64,000 nucleotides of DNA from Prevotella falsenii DSM 22864 = JCM 15124 (GCF_000613945.1 NZ_BAJY01000011.1:18392-82391); one strand, 5' to 3'. Numbered from the stretch's first letter, positions 16,153 to 25,558 are shown. Made by a program: numbers and translations. The notes: a model not told the origin generated them from the sequence alone.

Positions 16153-17757
16153 ATGCGTATAATGAATTTATATAAACTGCTGCGACTCTCATCTGTATGC
16201 CTGTTATTAGCAATGGTAGCAGGCTGCGCCGAGAGTGTTGATTTCGAACAACCGCAGCTGAGCGTCTCTGAAAAGGAGATAAAGTTTACCAATCAGATTG
16301 GTGAGAAGACCATTTCCGTGAACACGAACTGCAAGGAATGGATTGCAACAACTCCCAAGAGTTGGATACATCTCACCCAAAACGGAAACGAGTTTATCGT
16401 AAAAGTCGATGCAAACACGACCGGAGCGGAAAGAAGCAGCTACATTCTTGTAGATGGCGGCTTGGCTGTTGAAAAGATAATGGTAAACCAAAGTGCTGCC
16501 GACCTTTCGTTGGAAATTGCCAATGGCGAAATTATCCTGCCACAAGCAGGAGGCACAACCACCGTGGACGTAAATTTGGAAAGCAACATGTACGAAATGG
16601 TTCAGAGCGAAAAACCTGATTGGTTGCAGATTATCAAGAAGAAGCACGCTTTGAAGTTCATTTCCAAAACAAATCACAGTGCAACGGAAAGAAGCATAAA
16701 GCTTATAATATCGAATGCAGGAAAGAGCAACGAAGTGATTGTTAAGCAACCGGGTGTAGCTACTTTCATATTGGCATGCAACCCCGGTGCTCCTTTCAGT
16801 CTTTTCAAGATGATGGACTTTGAATATCGCCGTGGAAGCTTGCTTTCAGAGTATGGTGCTCCGGACCCGCAAATGGGATTGTACGAAGAAAGTTATACTT
16901 TCAAGACGCCGTCCCCTTTATTCAAGGAAGTATTCTATGTTCACGACACACAATACTTTATGCCTACCCGCATCTTCACACGTTCGTTGGTCAGAGAAGG
17001 TGTCGAGGCTGTGAAAACGCAGGCTTTCCAAGATTTCGTAAAAGCCAATGGTTATGTAAGAGATACAAAAGACCCTAACCATTACATCAACGAGAAAGAA
17101 CTTATGACAATGGACGTGGACATTTTGGAAAGCAATAATAGTGTCGTGTTGTTCTTCTACCAGATGCACATTCAAGACAAAGAATACGAAACATTCAAAG
17201 AACTTCAACTCGGACCACTCCACCTCCTGAATAAAGCCGACCAAAAAGTCAGTGAGGTAGAGGAATACGAAAAGAGTCAGAACAGCGAAGAAGTTAAACG
17301 ACAGATTTCTAAAAACAGGGAAATTGAAGCCATCGTCTATAAGACAACAGACCCCATATTGGTAACTCGCACATACTTCTTATATACGCGCGGTGGAGAC
17401 TATCCGGCTCCGCAAGAAATGGTAGGAAGCGTTGAGCAGTATAGCCTTAGCTTCAGCCAACCAAACTTAGGTATATGGCAACATGGTAAAGAATGGTTTG
17501 TAACTCGTGAGTTTGATAAGCTGCTTACTTCAAATAACTTTGAGTTTGTAGGCTACACCGGCAAGTTCCATGTCTATGCCCGTCGCTCTGATTATCTGAC
17601 ATTGGCAATCTCCGGTGAAAAGTTTGTCGATGTGAATGAAGGACAGCCGGTAATGCAAATCGGCGTACTTTACAAACCAAATGTCTTTGCCGGAAGCAAG
17701 CAAGAGATGCTGACAAAGGTAGAGAATATACTTAAGAAACACAATCGAAAGAAATAA
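16153..17757 (+). CDS. BACON-domain lipoprotein, paralog B
   Basis: This 534-residue protein is a divergent duplicate of the preceding gene. A lipoprotein signal (LRLSSVCLLLAMVAGCAES) is followed by two BACON repeats (LSVSEKEIKFTNQIGEKTISV, WIATTPKSWIHL; then IILPQAGGTTTVDV, WLQIIKKK, EVIVKQPG). The same C-terminal domain follows (CNPGAPFSL, YTFKTPSPLF, NEKELMTMDVDI, NLGIWQHGKEWFVTREF). The frame extends upstream to 16117, but those codons lie inside the MITE end, so ATG 16153 or 16162 is preferred. It is co-directional with the subtilase gene, which starts 19 bases after its stop. Confidence 0.82.
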   Translation: MRIMNLYKLLRLSSVCLLLAMVAGCAESVDFEQPQLSVSEKEIKFTNQIGEKTISVNTNCKEWIATTPKSWIHLTQNGNEFIVKVDANTTGAERSSYILVDGGLAVEKIMVNQSAADLSLEIANGEIILPQAGGTTTVDVNLESNMYEMVQSEKPDWLQIIKKKHALKFISKTNHSATERSIKLIISNAGKSNEVIVKQPGVATFILACNPGAPFSLFKMMDFEYRRGSLLSEYGAPDPQMGLYEESYTFKTPSPLFKEVFYVHDTQYFMPTRIFTRSLVREGVEAVKTQAFQDFVKANGYVRDTKDPNHYINEKELMTMDVDILESNNSVVLFFYQMHIQDKEYETFKELQLGPLHLLNKADQKVSEVEEYEKSQNSEEVKRQISKNREIEAIVYKTTDPILVTRTYFLYTRGGDYPAPQEMVGSVEQYSLSFSQPNLGIWQHGKEWFVTREFDKLLTSNNFEFVGYTGKFHVYARRSDYLTLAISGEKFVDVNEGQPVMQIGVLYKPNVFAGSKQEMLTKVENILKKHNRKK

Positions 17758-17776
17758 TATTGAAAGAAATATAGTA

Positions 17777-20539
17777 ATGAAAAAATCTATTATATATTTA
17801 TGCGCGTGTGCTATCTTTGGTATGATGCTCACAACATCGTGCCAAGATAACTTAGATTTGGAAGCAACCCACTCCGATACACGCTCTGTTACCATTGATA
17901 AAGATATGTTTGCAGTAAAAGGCTGCATCAATGTAAAGTTGGCAAAGGGTACCAACCACGCCATACCAAGCTCTCCTAATGGAAACGTAGAGATGCAGAA
18001 TGTACCTTCAGCAATGGCTTCGGCAATGAGATACTCAGGTGCTTATAAAATGGAAAGAGTTTTCAAGCCTGCAGGAATCTATGAAGCACGAACAGTAGCA
18101 GAAGGGCTCGACCGTTGGTACACTATCTATTTCGACGAAAGCAAAGATGTTTCTGCCGTGCTACAACAGTTCGATAAAGTAAACGGAATAGAGTATGCAG
18201 AACGTGTCCTGCCCATTGCACGTCCGAAAGTTACGGCAAAGTCCTATACAAACTCAAATGCAAGCGCAGATATGCAAGCTGCTTCAGGTGTCTTTAACGA
18301 CCCATATCTGTCAAAGCAGTGGCATTATTACAATGACGGCTCGGTAAGTGCACACGCAAAGAAAGGAGCAGACTGTAATGTAAAGCCCGTATGGGAAAAG
18401 TACACAACCGGTAAAAGCAATGTCATTGTTGCCATCGTCGATGGTGGTATCGATGTTACCCATGAAGACTTGATGGATAACCTCTACATCAACGAAAAGG
18501 AGAAGAACGGCCAACCGAATGTTGATGATGATGGTAACGGATTTGTAGACGACGTTTACGGTTATAACTTCGTAACGGCAAACGATGTTGTCGGAGGCAA
18601 AATCGAACCCGACGACAGCGGACATGGCACACACGTTGCCGGTACTGTTGGGGCACGCAACAACAACGGAAAGGGTGTTGCAGGTATAGCAGGTGGCGAC
18701 GGAACTGCAGGAAGTGGCGTGCGACTTATGAGTTGCCAAATTTTCAGAAAGGGAGATGAACAAGGTGATGCAGCAGCAGCCATTAAATACGCAGCTGACA
18801 ATGGAGCCGTCATCTGTCAGAACTCTTGGGGATACCCATCAACAGCCAATGTTACTGAAATGCCCAGATTACTGAAAGAAGCTATCGACTATTTCATCAA
18901 GATGGCAGGTTGTGATGCTACAGGACAGCAACGACCAAATTCTCCAATGAAGGGAGGCGTTGTCATATTCGCTGCAGGCAACGAGAACAAAGAGTTTTCT
19001 GCTTATCCGGCCTGCTACGCGCCGACAGTGTCAGTTTCTGCTATGGCTTGGGATTTCACTAAGGCAAGTTATAGCAACTTTGCCAAATGGGTTACCATTA
19101 TGGCACCGGGTGGAGACCAAGACACTTTCGGCAACGAAGGAGGCGTTTTAAGCACTGTACCAAAGACCAGAGACGCTTCAGGCTACGCCTATTTCCAAGG
19201 AACATCAATGGCTTGTCCACACGTTTCAGGTATTGCAGCACTTATTGCATCGTATTTCGGAAAGCAAGGCTTCACCAATGAAGAATTGAAGACACGTTTG
19301 ATTACTGCATACAGACCTTTCAACATTGACGAATTAAATCCAATATATAAAGGAAAGTTAGGTAAAGGATACATCGACGCTGAAGCAGCCTTTGAATCTG
19401 ATACAAAGATTGCACCTGAGAAGGTAGGAACATTGACGCTTACACCGGACTTCGTGGATATTACTGCCGAATGGAGCATTGCAAAAGATGAGGATAAGAC
19501 CGCAGCGTTCTACAGATTGTACATCAGTCCTAACGAACTGACTGCTGATAATCTCAAGGATATGAACTATCAGGAAATAAATGGTGTGGGACACTATTTA
19601 GGCGAAACGCTTAAGTTTACTTTCGACAATCTAAAAGATAACAAGACGTACAGCATTGCCGTAATAGCAGTAGACCGCTGGGGCAACCTCTCTGAACCTG
19701 TTATTCAGAAATGTACAACGAAACTTAACCATGCTCCGGAAGTTACCGGTTTCCCGGAAGGAATTATCGAATTAAACAACAATGACCGAAAGACTTTCAG
19801 TTTCAAAGTTACCGATCCCGATGGACACGAATGGGATTTAAAGACTACCGGCGAAACCAAAGGCGTATCGTACACAGTTAATAAATCTACTGTAACCGTT
19901 ACCATTGTTCCCGTTCTCGAATCGGGCAGCTACACTTGTACGTTTGTTTTCTCAGATGATTTAGGAGCAAAATCAGAGAAGAGCTTTACATTTAAGATTT
20001 TGAAGTATATGCCTCCGAAGTTGGAGAAGCCATTCGACAACTATATAATAGGATTAGATGAGGGCTCCGTGAATATTCCTTTGAAAGGACATTATACCAA
20101 CAGTGGCAGCAATCAGCTTTCTTACAAAGCCAATGTTTCAAACAGCAACATCGCCACAGTCGAAGTCAGCAACGACAATCTTCAGCTAAAACCGTTGGCA
20201 AAGGGTATAACCCGCATTAGCGTTCTTGCATCAGATGGTCATCAAACCTCTTCTGAAGGCTCTTTCCAAATTCGTGTCGTTGAGAAAAAGTCAGCCCCTG
20301 TTTATGCAGTTTATCCGGTTCCGGTGAAGAAAGACATCAATGCTCTGCTCAATCCTGAAGTAAAACAGGCGGAATTTGTTATCAGTTCTACCGTAGGAGA
20401 GCAGGTAATGAAAGCTACCGTAACTCCGGACAAGAACAATGTTGCTACACTTGACCTTGCCAAACTACACTCCGGAACTTACAAACTTACCGTGCATACG
20501 AGCAAGGGCAATTACACTCAAATGTTCATTAAACGATAA
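17777..20539 (+). CDS. Secreted subtilisin-like (S8) protease with T9SS-type C-terminal sorting domain
   Basis: This 920-residue protein starts with a lipoprotein-like signal (CAIFGMMLTTSCQDN, C22). A propeptide-like region runs to about 200. The peptidase domain follows, with all three catalytic residues: D222 in IVDGGID, H283 in SGHGTHVAG and S477 in QGTSMACPH. The Asn of the oxyanion hole is probably in AAGNEN (401-404). Residues about 550-840 contain fibronectin-III- and cadherin-like beta domains (APEKVGTLTLTPD, NHAPEVTGFPEGI). The last 75 residues (YAVYPVPVKKDINALL, GTYKLTVHTSKGNYTQMFIKR) match a type A T9SS sorting domain. It should be an extracellular or surface protease. Having both a lipobox and a T9SS tail is unusual. 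The two BACON lipoproteins upstream and the barrel gene 11 bases downstream form one operon with it. Confidence 0.9.
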   Translation: MKKSIIYLCACAIFGMMLTTSCQDNLDLEATHSDTRSVTIDKDMFAVKGCINVKLAKGTNHAIPSSPNGNVEMQNVPSAMASAMRYSGAYKMERVFKPAGIYEARTVAEGLDRWYTIYFDESKDVSAVLQQFDKVNGIEYAERVLPIARPKVTAKSYTNSNASADMQAASGVFNDPYLSKQWHYYNDGSVSAHAKKGADCNVKPVWEKYTTGKSNVIVAIVDGGIDVTHEDLMDNLYINEKEKNGQPNVDDDGNGFVDDVYGYNFVTANDVVGGKIEPDDSGHGTHVAGTVGARNNNGKGVAGIAGGDGTAGSGVRLMSCQIFRKGDEQGDAAAAIKYAADNGAVICQNSWGYPSTANVTEMPRLLKEAIDYFIKMAGCDATGQQRPNSPMKGGVVIFAAGNENKEFSAYPACYAPTVSVSAMAWDFTKASYSNFAKWVTIMAPGGDQDTFGNEGGVLSTVPKTRDASGYAYFQGTSMACPHVSGIAALIASYFGKQGFTNEELKTRLITAYRPFNIDELNPIYKGKLGKGYIDAEAAFESDTKIAPEKVGTLTLTPDFVDITAEWSIAKDEDKTAAFYRLYISPNELTADNLKDMNYQEINGVGHYLGETLKFTFDNLKDNKTYSIAVIAVDRWGNLSEPVIQKCTTKLNHAPEVTGFPEGIIELNNNDRKTFSFKVTDPDGHEWDLKTTGETKGVSYTVNKSTVTVTIVPVLESGSYTCTFVFSDDLGAKSEKSFTFKILKYMPPKLEKPFDNYIIGLDEGSVNIPLKGHYTNSGSNQLSYKANVSNSNIATVEVSNDNLQLKPLAKGITRISVLASDGHQTSSEGSFQIRVVEKKSAPVYAVYPVPVKKDINALLNPEVKQAEFVISSTVGEQVMKATVTPDKNNVATLDLAKLHSGTYKLTVHTSKGNYTQMFIKR

Positions 20540-20550
20540 TTACAACGAGT

Positions 20551-21503
20551 ATGAAGTCAAAACACATCATCATAATTGCTTGCGTAGCACTTTTCGGTGC
20601 TACGCAGGCTAATGCCCAAGGGCAAGACCTTTCAATATTAACTGCAAATACCGATGCCCGAACAGCCGCTATGGGCAATGCATTGGTAGCTGCCAAGGGA
20701 ATGTATTTATACAATAATCCGTCTGCACTTTTCGGTGTGGATAAGAAATTTACGGCAGATGTTTCTGCTTCCCTATACGAAAAGGAAGAAAATGTTGAAG
20801 GTACATTCGGGCTATACACAGCTGCTGTGGGCTATAAGTTCGCCAAACGCCATGCTGCATTTGCCGGTTTCCGCTATGCAGGTGGATTAAAAATCAAGGG
20901 ATACGATATGCTTGGAGAACCAACCAAAGATTACAAGCCCTACAATTGGACCATAGATTTTGGCTATGCTATATGATTGGCAAAGGTTTTTCAGCCTATG
21001 CAACGGGAAGTGTTATCTTCAGCCATCTCTCAAAAAACGCCAATGGTGGTGCATTTACCGTAGGAGCTTCTTATCAGAACAACAATATGACAGTAGCAAA
21101 CAAGCATGCAAACTTCATGGTAGATGCCAAAGTTGCTGCAATCGGTCCTAAACTCGATTACGGCAATGGCTACAAGGTTTCAATGCCTACACATGTTGCA
21201 GTAGGTGGAACGTTGTCGGTGGATATGGCAGACAAGCATCAAGTAGGAGCAGCATTGTCTACACGTTATTTCTTCCAGCCATCAGAATCTAAGGTTTTCA
21301 TGGTTGGCGGCGGACTCGAATACACCTATAATAATATGGTGTCGGTGCGGGCAGGCTACGAATATGGCGACCACAACCTCAGCCACCTTACTATGGGTGT
21401 AGGCATAAAGTATCGCGGACTACGTCTTAACGGAGGTTATATGCTGAAAACAGTTGATGCCGGAAGCAGCTATTGCACCGTTGGTGTCGGATACGATTTC
21501 TAA
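20551..21503 (+). pseudogene. PorV/FadL-like outer-membrane beta-barrel protein, interrupted by a one-base frameshift
   Basis: The first frame (20551-20976) encodes a signal peptide (CVALFGATQANAQ) and a PorV/PorQ-like start: TANTDARTAAMGNALVA, then YNNPSALFGV and VGYKFAKRHAAFAGFRYAGG. It ends abruptly at YNWTIDFGYAI. The continuation lies in the next frame (IGKGFSAYATGSVIFSHLS to YCTVGVGYDF, stop 21503), with repeated barrel strands and a terminal aromatic residue. One missing base near 20970-20976 (GCTATATGATT) explains both. The corrected length is 317 residues. PorV-type proteins escort T9SS cargo, so a barrel beside a T9SS-tailed protease fits. It may be intact in the organism if the indel is a sequencing error. 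Confidence 0.75.
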
Positions 21504-21551
21504 AATACAATGAATGAATTATTTATTTATCTAATCTAAAAATATAGAATT

Positions 21552-23114
21552 ATGAGAAAAACTTTATTTTCTATCTGCGCATTAGCATTGAGCTTTACAG
21601 CTTCAGCACAGATAGTAGACACACCAAAAGGAAAGCTAATTGATAATATGTATCGCAGCAGCGAGTCTTGGGTAAAGAAAGGCTGGATAGGAACAGAACC
21701 CGGTGTATACGAAGGCTTGGTTTCTAAAATTGTGGAAGGCGAAGATGGCTGCCTTTACGTTTACAATCCTCTTTCCGGACTTGACAGTAAATCTTGGTTG
21801 AAATTAGACAAGGTGAGCGACGGAAAATACAAGGCGGCTTTGCCACAGGTATTCCATAAAGATACAAGCGGAGGAGACGACGATGAAGATTCAGGCAACT
21901 CTGAACGTATATTTACCCTTAACCGCATGTCAATCAAAGACAACAACCAGTACGAAGTTGTGGCAGCAAACAAGAACTATATGGAGTACACTTGGGACGG
22001 CTCTACTCTTAAAATGTTAGGAGTAGGTTCCAAGAACGAAATATTGGGAATGGTAGACAACAGCAACACGTGGGATAACCATTATGGCGACTGGTCTGTA
22101 ACCATTCAAACTTTCGACAACAAACTTGTTACCCCTCCTGCTTCTGCTGTTAAAAAGCAGTACAGTCTTACTTGCAAGGGAGAAACATCTCCACGCATTA
22201 TCGAGGCTGCAGTAGATGGCAACGACATTTACTTGAAAGGAATTTCAAAAAGCGCGAAACTTGCCAATGCGTGGGTGAAGCTCACAACAGACGGAAACAA
22301 GGCTGTATTGCTGACAAACCAGTATCTTGGCAAAGCTATAAAAGCTGATTTCCTTAAGTATTCGAACGACCCATCGGAGTATCACGCTTTCGCAGCAGCT
22401 TTCAATGATGCTACAACCATTGCAGAAAAGCTCGAATTCAGCATCAATACTACAAACGGAGTGCTGACCAACGACAAAGTACTCAGAATTATGATGGGTA
22501 AGAGCAGTGAAAGCAATATACCAAAAGAAGACCTTGAAGTTCTCGAGAATTTAGTATTGACTCCATTCCAACAAAAGGCAGCCAAACCAGAAACGCCAAA
22601 GTTGCACTACTGTTCGGCTGTTGAGAGCTACGATTATTCGACAACTACCATCACTTTGGCTTTCTATGTAAGAAATGTTGATGTTGATGGCAACTATCTC
22701 GACCCTGACAAGATGTACTATAATGTTTACCTCGGCGATAGCACAGAACCTTTCAAGTTCACAAAAGCCCAATTCTTCTATATAGAGAAAGATATGATTG
22801 ACATTCCTTTCAACTATCAAGACAAGAAGAATGAAGACATCAAGGTCGTGGACGACCAGCGCATCTTGCACTTCTACGACCCTTCTATAAAGAAGATTTC
22901 CGTAGTAATGGTGTACGAGGAAGATGGCAAGAAGTATTCAAGCGAACCAATGACTACCGAAGTTGTCTATGCAGGTATCGAGAATGCCACCATTAACGAC
23001 AACACCACCGAGAAGTACTACTCTGTCGATGGTTACAGACTTCAACACTTACAGAAAGGTCTGAACATCGTCAAATCTTCTAACGGAACAACCAAGAAGA
23101 TTTTCGTAAAGTGA
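21552..23114 (+). CDS. Secreted hypothetical protein with T9SS-like tail
   Basis: This 520-residue protein has a clear signal peptide (MRKTLFSICALALSFTASAQ). The N-terminal part (about 25-200) has beta-rich sequence (GVYEGLVSKIVEGEDGCLYVYNP, YMEYTWDGSTLKMLG). The last 40 residues (EKYYSVDGYRLQHLQKGLNI, NGTTKKIFVK) resemble the Prevotella form of the C-terminal sorting domain. I do not recognise the central domain. An acidic loop (SGGDDDEDSGN) lies near residue 110. It starts 48 bases after the barrel gene and ends the locus before a strong terminator, so it is likely another T9SS product of the same transcript. Confidence 0.7.
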   Translation: MRKTLFSICALALSFTASAQIVDTPKGKLIDNMYRSSESWVKKGWIGTEPGVYEGLVSKIVEGEDGCLYVYNPLSGLDSKSWLKLDKVSDGKYKAALPQVFHKDTSGGDDDEDSGNSERIFTLNRMSIKDNNQYEVVAANKNYMEYTWDGSTLKMLGVGSKNEILGMVDNSNTWDNHYGDWSVTIQTFDNKLVTPPASAVKKQYSLTCKGETSPRIIEAAVDGNDIYLKGISKSAKLANAWVKLTTDGNKAVLLTNQYLGKAIKADFLKYSNDPSEYHAFAAAFNDATTIAEKLEFSINTTNGVLTNDKVLRIMMGKSSESNIPKEDLEVLENLVLTPFQQKAAKPETPKLHYCSAVESYDYSTTTITLAFYVRNVDVDGNYLDPDKMYYNVYLGDSTEPFKFTKAQFFYIEKDMIDIPFNYQDKKNEDIKVVDDQRILHFYDPSIKKISVVMVYEEDGKKYSSEPMTTEVVYAGIENATINDNTTEKYYSVDGYRLQHLQKGLNIVKSSNGTTKKIFVK

Positions 23115-23155
23115 TAACCTGTCTTTAGCCTTGTTATCATTAAGGTTACACAACG

Positions 23156-23196
23156 AGGGCGCATCCGAATTTCAGGTGCGCCCTTATTGTTTTCAT
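23156..23196 (+). terminator. Terminator at the end of the BACON-subtilase locus
   Basis: AGGGCGCATC (23156-23165) pairs with GGTGCGCCCT (23175-23184), with one G-T pair, and is followed by TATTGTTTTC. Confidence 0.8.
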
Positions 23197-23259
23197 ACCT
23201 GCCAAAGAGGGTGTAACGACATGCAATAAAATAGGTTTTCGGTCGTTTATATAAACGTT

Positions 23260-24429
23260 ATGCAATGGACAGATAGAATAAGGCAGGTAAAAATAATTCT
23301 TGTTGTGGCGGCAATTGCAATTGCAGTTGTGTCGTTGGTAGCATCGAATATCCTCACGAAAGATTTGGCTCGGCAAGAGCGCACTAAGATGGAAGTGTGG
23401 GCAGAGGCTATGCGCGCATTGAGCCAAGCGGACGAAAACACCGACCTTGCATTGGTTCTGAAAGTGCTCAACGACAACAACACCATTCCCGTCGTGGTGC
23501 TCGACAACGATGAAAACGTAACCGATTTCCGCAACGTCGTTATCGATGCCAAGAACTACAAAGACAGTCTGTTGTATGTATCGGCTATGGCAAAACGCCT
23601 GAAAAGCAACAAGCAAGACATAAGAATACAACTTTCCGAGGCTTCAAACGAATATATCGACGTCTGTTACGACGACTCGCTAATGCTGAAACGACTGGCA
23701 CTCTATCCATACGTGCAGTTAGGTGTGGTTATGCTCTTCGTTGTCGTGGCTATTTTTGCCCTCCTCACATCGAAGAGAGCAGAGCAAAACAAAGTCTGGG
23801 TAGGTCTTAGCAAAGAAACAGCCCACCAGTTGGGCACCCCCATTTCGTCGCTTATGGCGTGGACCACCATATTAAAGGAAACCTATCCCGACGACGATTT
23901 GCTGCCCGAAATGGACAAAGACGTAAAGCGGTTGCAGCTGATTGCCGACCGTTTCTCGAAGATTGGTTCGCTGCCCGAAGCCGTTCCGGTGAGTCTGAGC
24001 GAAGTGCTCGACCATGTTATCGACTATATGGACCGCCGCACATCGAAGACAATCCGGCTGATAAAAGTATTTCCTGCCGACGACATAATTGTCCGCCTCA
24101 ATGCTTCGCTATTCGAATGGGTAATAGAAAACCTTTGTAAAAACGCAGTCGATGCCATGGGGGGCGAGTCGGGAACAATTACGCTACGTGTAGAAACCGT
24201 TGGCGAGCGTGTCATAGTAGAGGTCAGCGACACGGGCAAAGGAATAAAAAAGAAAGACATACGCAACGTCTTTCGTCCCGGATTTACCACCAAGAGCCGT
24301 GGCTGGGGCTTAGGTTTAAGTCTTGCCAAACGCATCGTGGAAGAATACCACAACGGCAAAATCTTTGTGAAAAGTTCCGAATTGGGCAAGGGAACCACAT
24401 TCAGGATTGAACTGAAATCAAGCCAATAG
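23260..24429 (+). CDS. Sensor histidine kinase (no adjacent response regulator)
   Basis: This 389-residue membrane kinase has two transmembrane segments, about 11-30 (KIILVVAAIAIAVVSLVAS) and about 150-170 (YVQLGVVMLFVVVAIFALLT). They flank a periplasmic sensor of about 120 residues. The phospho-acceptor is H189 in ETAHQLGTPISSL. The ATP-binding domain has the N box (VIENLCKNAVDAM, 288-300), G1 (DTGKG, 324-328) and G2 (GWGLGLS, 348-354). All are intact. The H box with Q-L-G-T-P is a variant seen in Bacteroidota kinases. No response regulator is next to it, so its partner must lie elsewhere. The signal is unknown. Confidence 0.9.
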   Translation: MQWTDRIRQVKIILVVAAIAIAVVSLVASNILTKDLARQERTKMEVWAEAMRALSQADENTDLALVLKVLNDNNTIPVVVLDNDENVTDFRNVVIDAKNYKDSLLYVSAMAKRLKSNKQDIRIQLSEASNEYIDVCYDDSLMLKRLALYPYVQLGVVMLFVVVAIFALLTSKRAEQNKVWVGLSKETAHQLGTPISSLMAWTTILKETYPDDDLLPEMDKDVKRLQLIADRFSKIGSLPEAVPVSLSEVLDHVIDYMDRRTSKTIRLIKVFPADDIIVRLNASLFEWVIENLCKNAVDAMGGESGTITLRVETVGERVIVEVSDTGKGIKKKDIRNVFRPGFTTKSRGWGLGLSLAKRIVEEYHNGKIFVKSSELGKGTTFRIELKSSQ

Positions 24430-24494
24430 CCCCTATTAACAGTAGGTACATTTCCTCGTTATTATACAAGGGAAATGCCGAAATTTTCCTTCTG

Positions 24495-24690
24495 TTTTGT
24501 AAACATAATTCTGTTAAAAAGTGATAACTACGCTTTGGCATTGCGAAACCGTAGGTTTTGCGTTGTAAAACCTACGCTTTTACCGTGCAAAACCTACGGT
24601 TTTGGAACGCAAAACAATAGGTTTTGCAACGCACTGATAACAAGCGAGTTAAACCAAAGATATTCTTCGGAAAAATATTTACACATTTAT
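24495..24690 (-). repeat. Dispersed palindromic-module repeat, copy 2 (reverse orientation)
   Basis: Read on the minus strand it gives the same order as the other copies: TTATCAGTGCGTTGC, AAAACCTATTGTTTT, GCGTTCC, AAAACCGTAGGTTTT, GCACGGT, AAAAGCGTAGGTTTT, then further cores and the tail ACTTTTTAACAGAATTAT. It occupies the gap between the histidine kinase and the DUF177 gene. Confidence 0.85.
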
Positions 24691-24779
24691 CGTCTTCTTT
24701 TCATCTATAAAATAAGGTGTGTAAAGTTGTCGCTACAAAACTTCTCGAGAATATCCAAACACATAATTTTTGCTTTTAA

Positions 24780-24813
24780 TTTGCTTAATATCAGAAAAAT
24801 ATTCGTAACTTTG
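24780..24813 (+). promoter_or_regulatory. Bacteroidota-type promoter of the DUF177-rpmF-fabH genes
   Basis: TTTG at 24780-24783 and TAACTTTG at 24806-24813 are separated by 22 bases. The start codon at 24824 is 10 bases beyond the -7 box, so the leader is very short. Confidence 0.6.
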
Positions 24814-24823
24814 CACACCGATT

Positions 24824-25342
24824 ATGGACTTGGATATCCTTAAAATAGATTTGAAAGGTCTTGCAGACGGCTTGAACAGCTTCGAATTCGACCTTGACGA
24901 TGCTTACTTTAAGGCAGTTAATGCTCCCGAAGTGAGTCGCGGAAACGTGCACGTTTCATTGAAGATAGTGCGCACGCAGAACGATTACTTCACACTCGAT
25001 TTCCATGAAAAAGGAACGGTTGTGTTGCCGTGCGACCTTTGTTTGGACGATATGGAGCAACCTATCGAGACGCAACAGCGTCTTGAAGCTAAGTTTGGAA
25101 ACGCATACTCAGAAGACGACGACCTTGTTACGGTAGCTGAGAACGAAGGAATACTCGACGTTTCATGGTTCGTCTACGAATTTATACTTCTTGCTCTGCC
25201 TATCAAGCATGTGCATGCACCTGGAAAATGCAACCCTGCTATGATAAGAGCCCTTGAGGAACACTCTGCCGCCCGAAGCGGTTCGGAAGACGAGAAACCT
25301 ATGGATTCGCGCTGGGAAGCCTTATTAAAATTGAAAAAATAA
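24824..25342 (+). CDS. DUF177 (YceD-like) protein
   Basis: This 172-residue acidic protein belongs to the DUF177/YceD family, which in many bacteria lies directly before rpmF and is linked to 23S rRNA accumulation. Visible landmarks are the FDFHEKGTVVLPCDLCLDDMEQPI segment (about residues 62-85), with its CxxC, and the later EFILLALPIKHVHAPGKCN with a second conserved Cys. rpmF starts 24 bases downstream. Its role in ribosome assembly is inferred from the family and context. Confidence 0.85.
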   Translation: MDLDILKIDLKGLADGLNSFEFDLDDAYFKAVNAPEVSRGNVHVSLKIVRTQNDYFTLDFHEKGTVVLPCDLCLDDMEQPIETQQRLEAKFGNAYSEDDDLVTVAENEGILDVSWFVYEFILLALPIKHVHAPGKCNPAMIRALEEHSAARSGSEDEKPMDSRWEALLKLKK

Positions 25343-25366
25343 AAAATATTAAACGTTTAAAGAATT

Positions 25367-25552
25367 ATGGCACATCCTAAAAGAAGACAGTCAAAGACTC
25401 GTACACTCAAAAGAAGAACTCACGATAAAGCAGTAGCTCCAACATTGGCAGTATGCCCTAATTGCGGTGATTACTACGTTTACCACACTGTTTGCGCAAG
25501 TTGCGGCTACTACCGTGGTAAGGTTGCTATCGAAAAGGAAACTGAAGAGTAA
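25367..25552 (+). CDS. rpmF: 50S ribosomal protein L32
   Basis: This 61-residue basic protein starts MAHPKRRQSKTRTLKRR and has the paired CxxC motifs (CPNCGDYYVYHTVCASCGYY) that bind zinc. It is therefore the zinc-containing (C+) form. It lies between the DUF177 gene and fabH (6-base gap), the common ribosome/fatty-acid arrangement. Confidence 0.98.
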   Translation: MAHPKRRQSKTRTLKRRTHDKAVAPTLAVCPNCGDYYVYHTVCASCGYYRGKVAIEKETEE

Positions 25553-25558
25553 ACGAGA

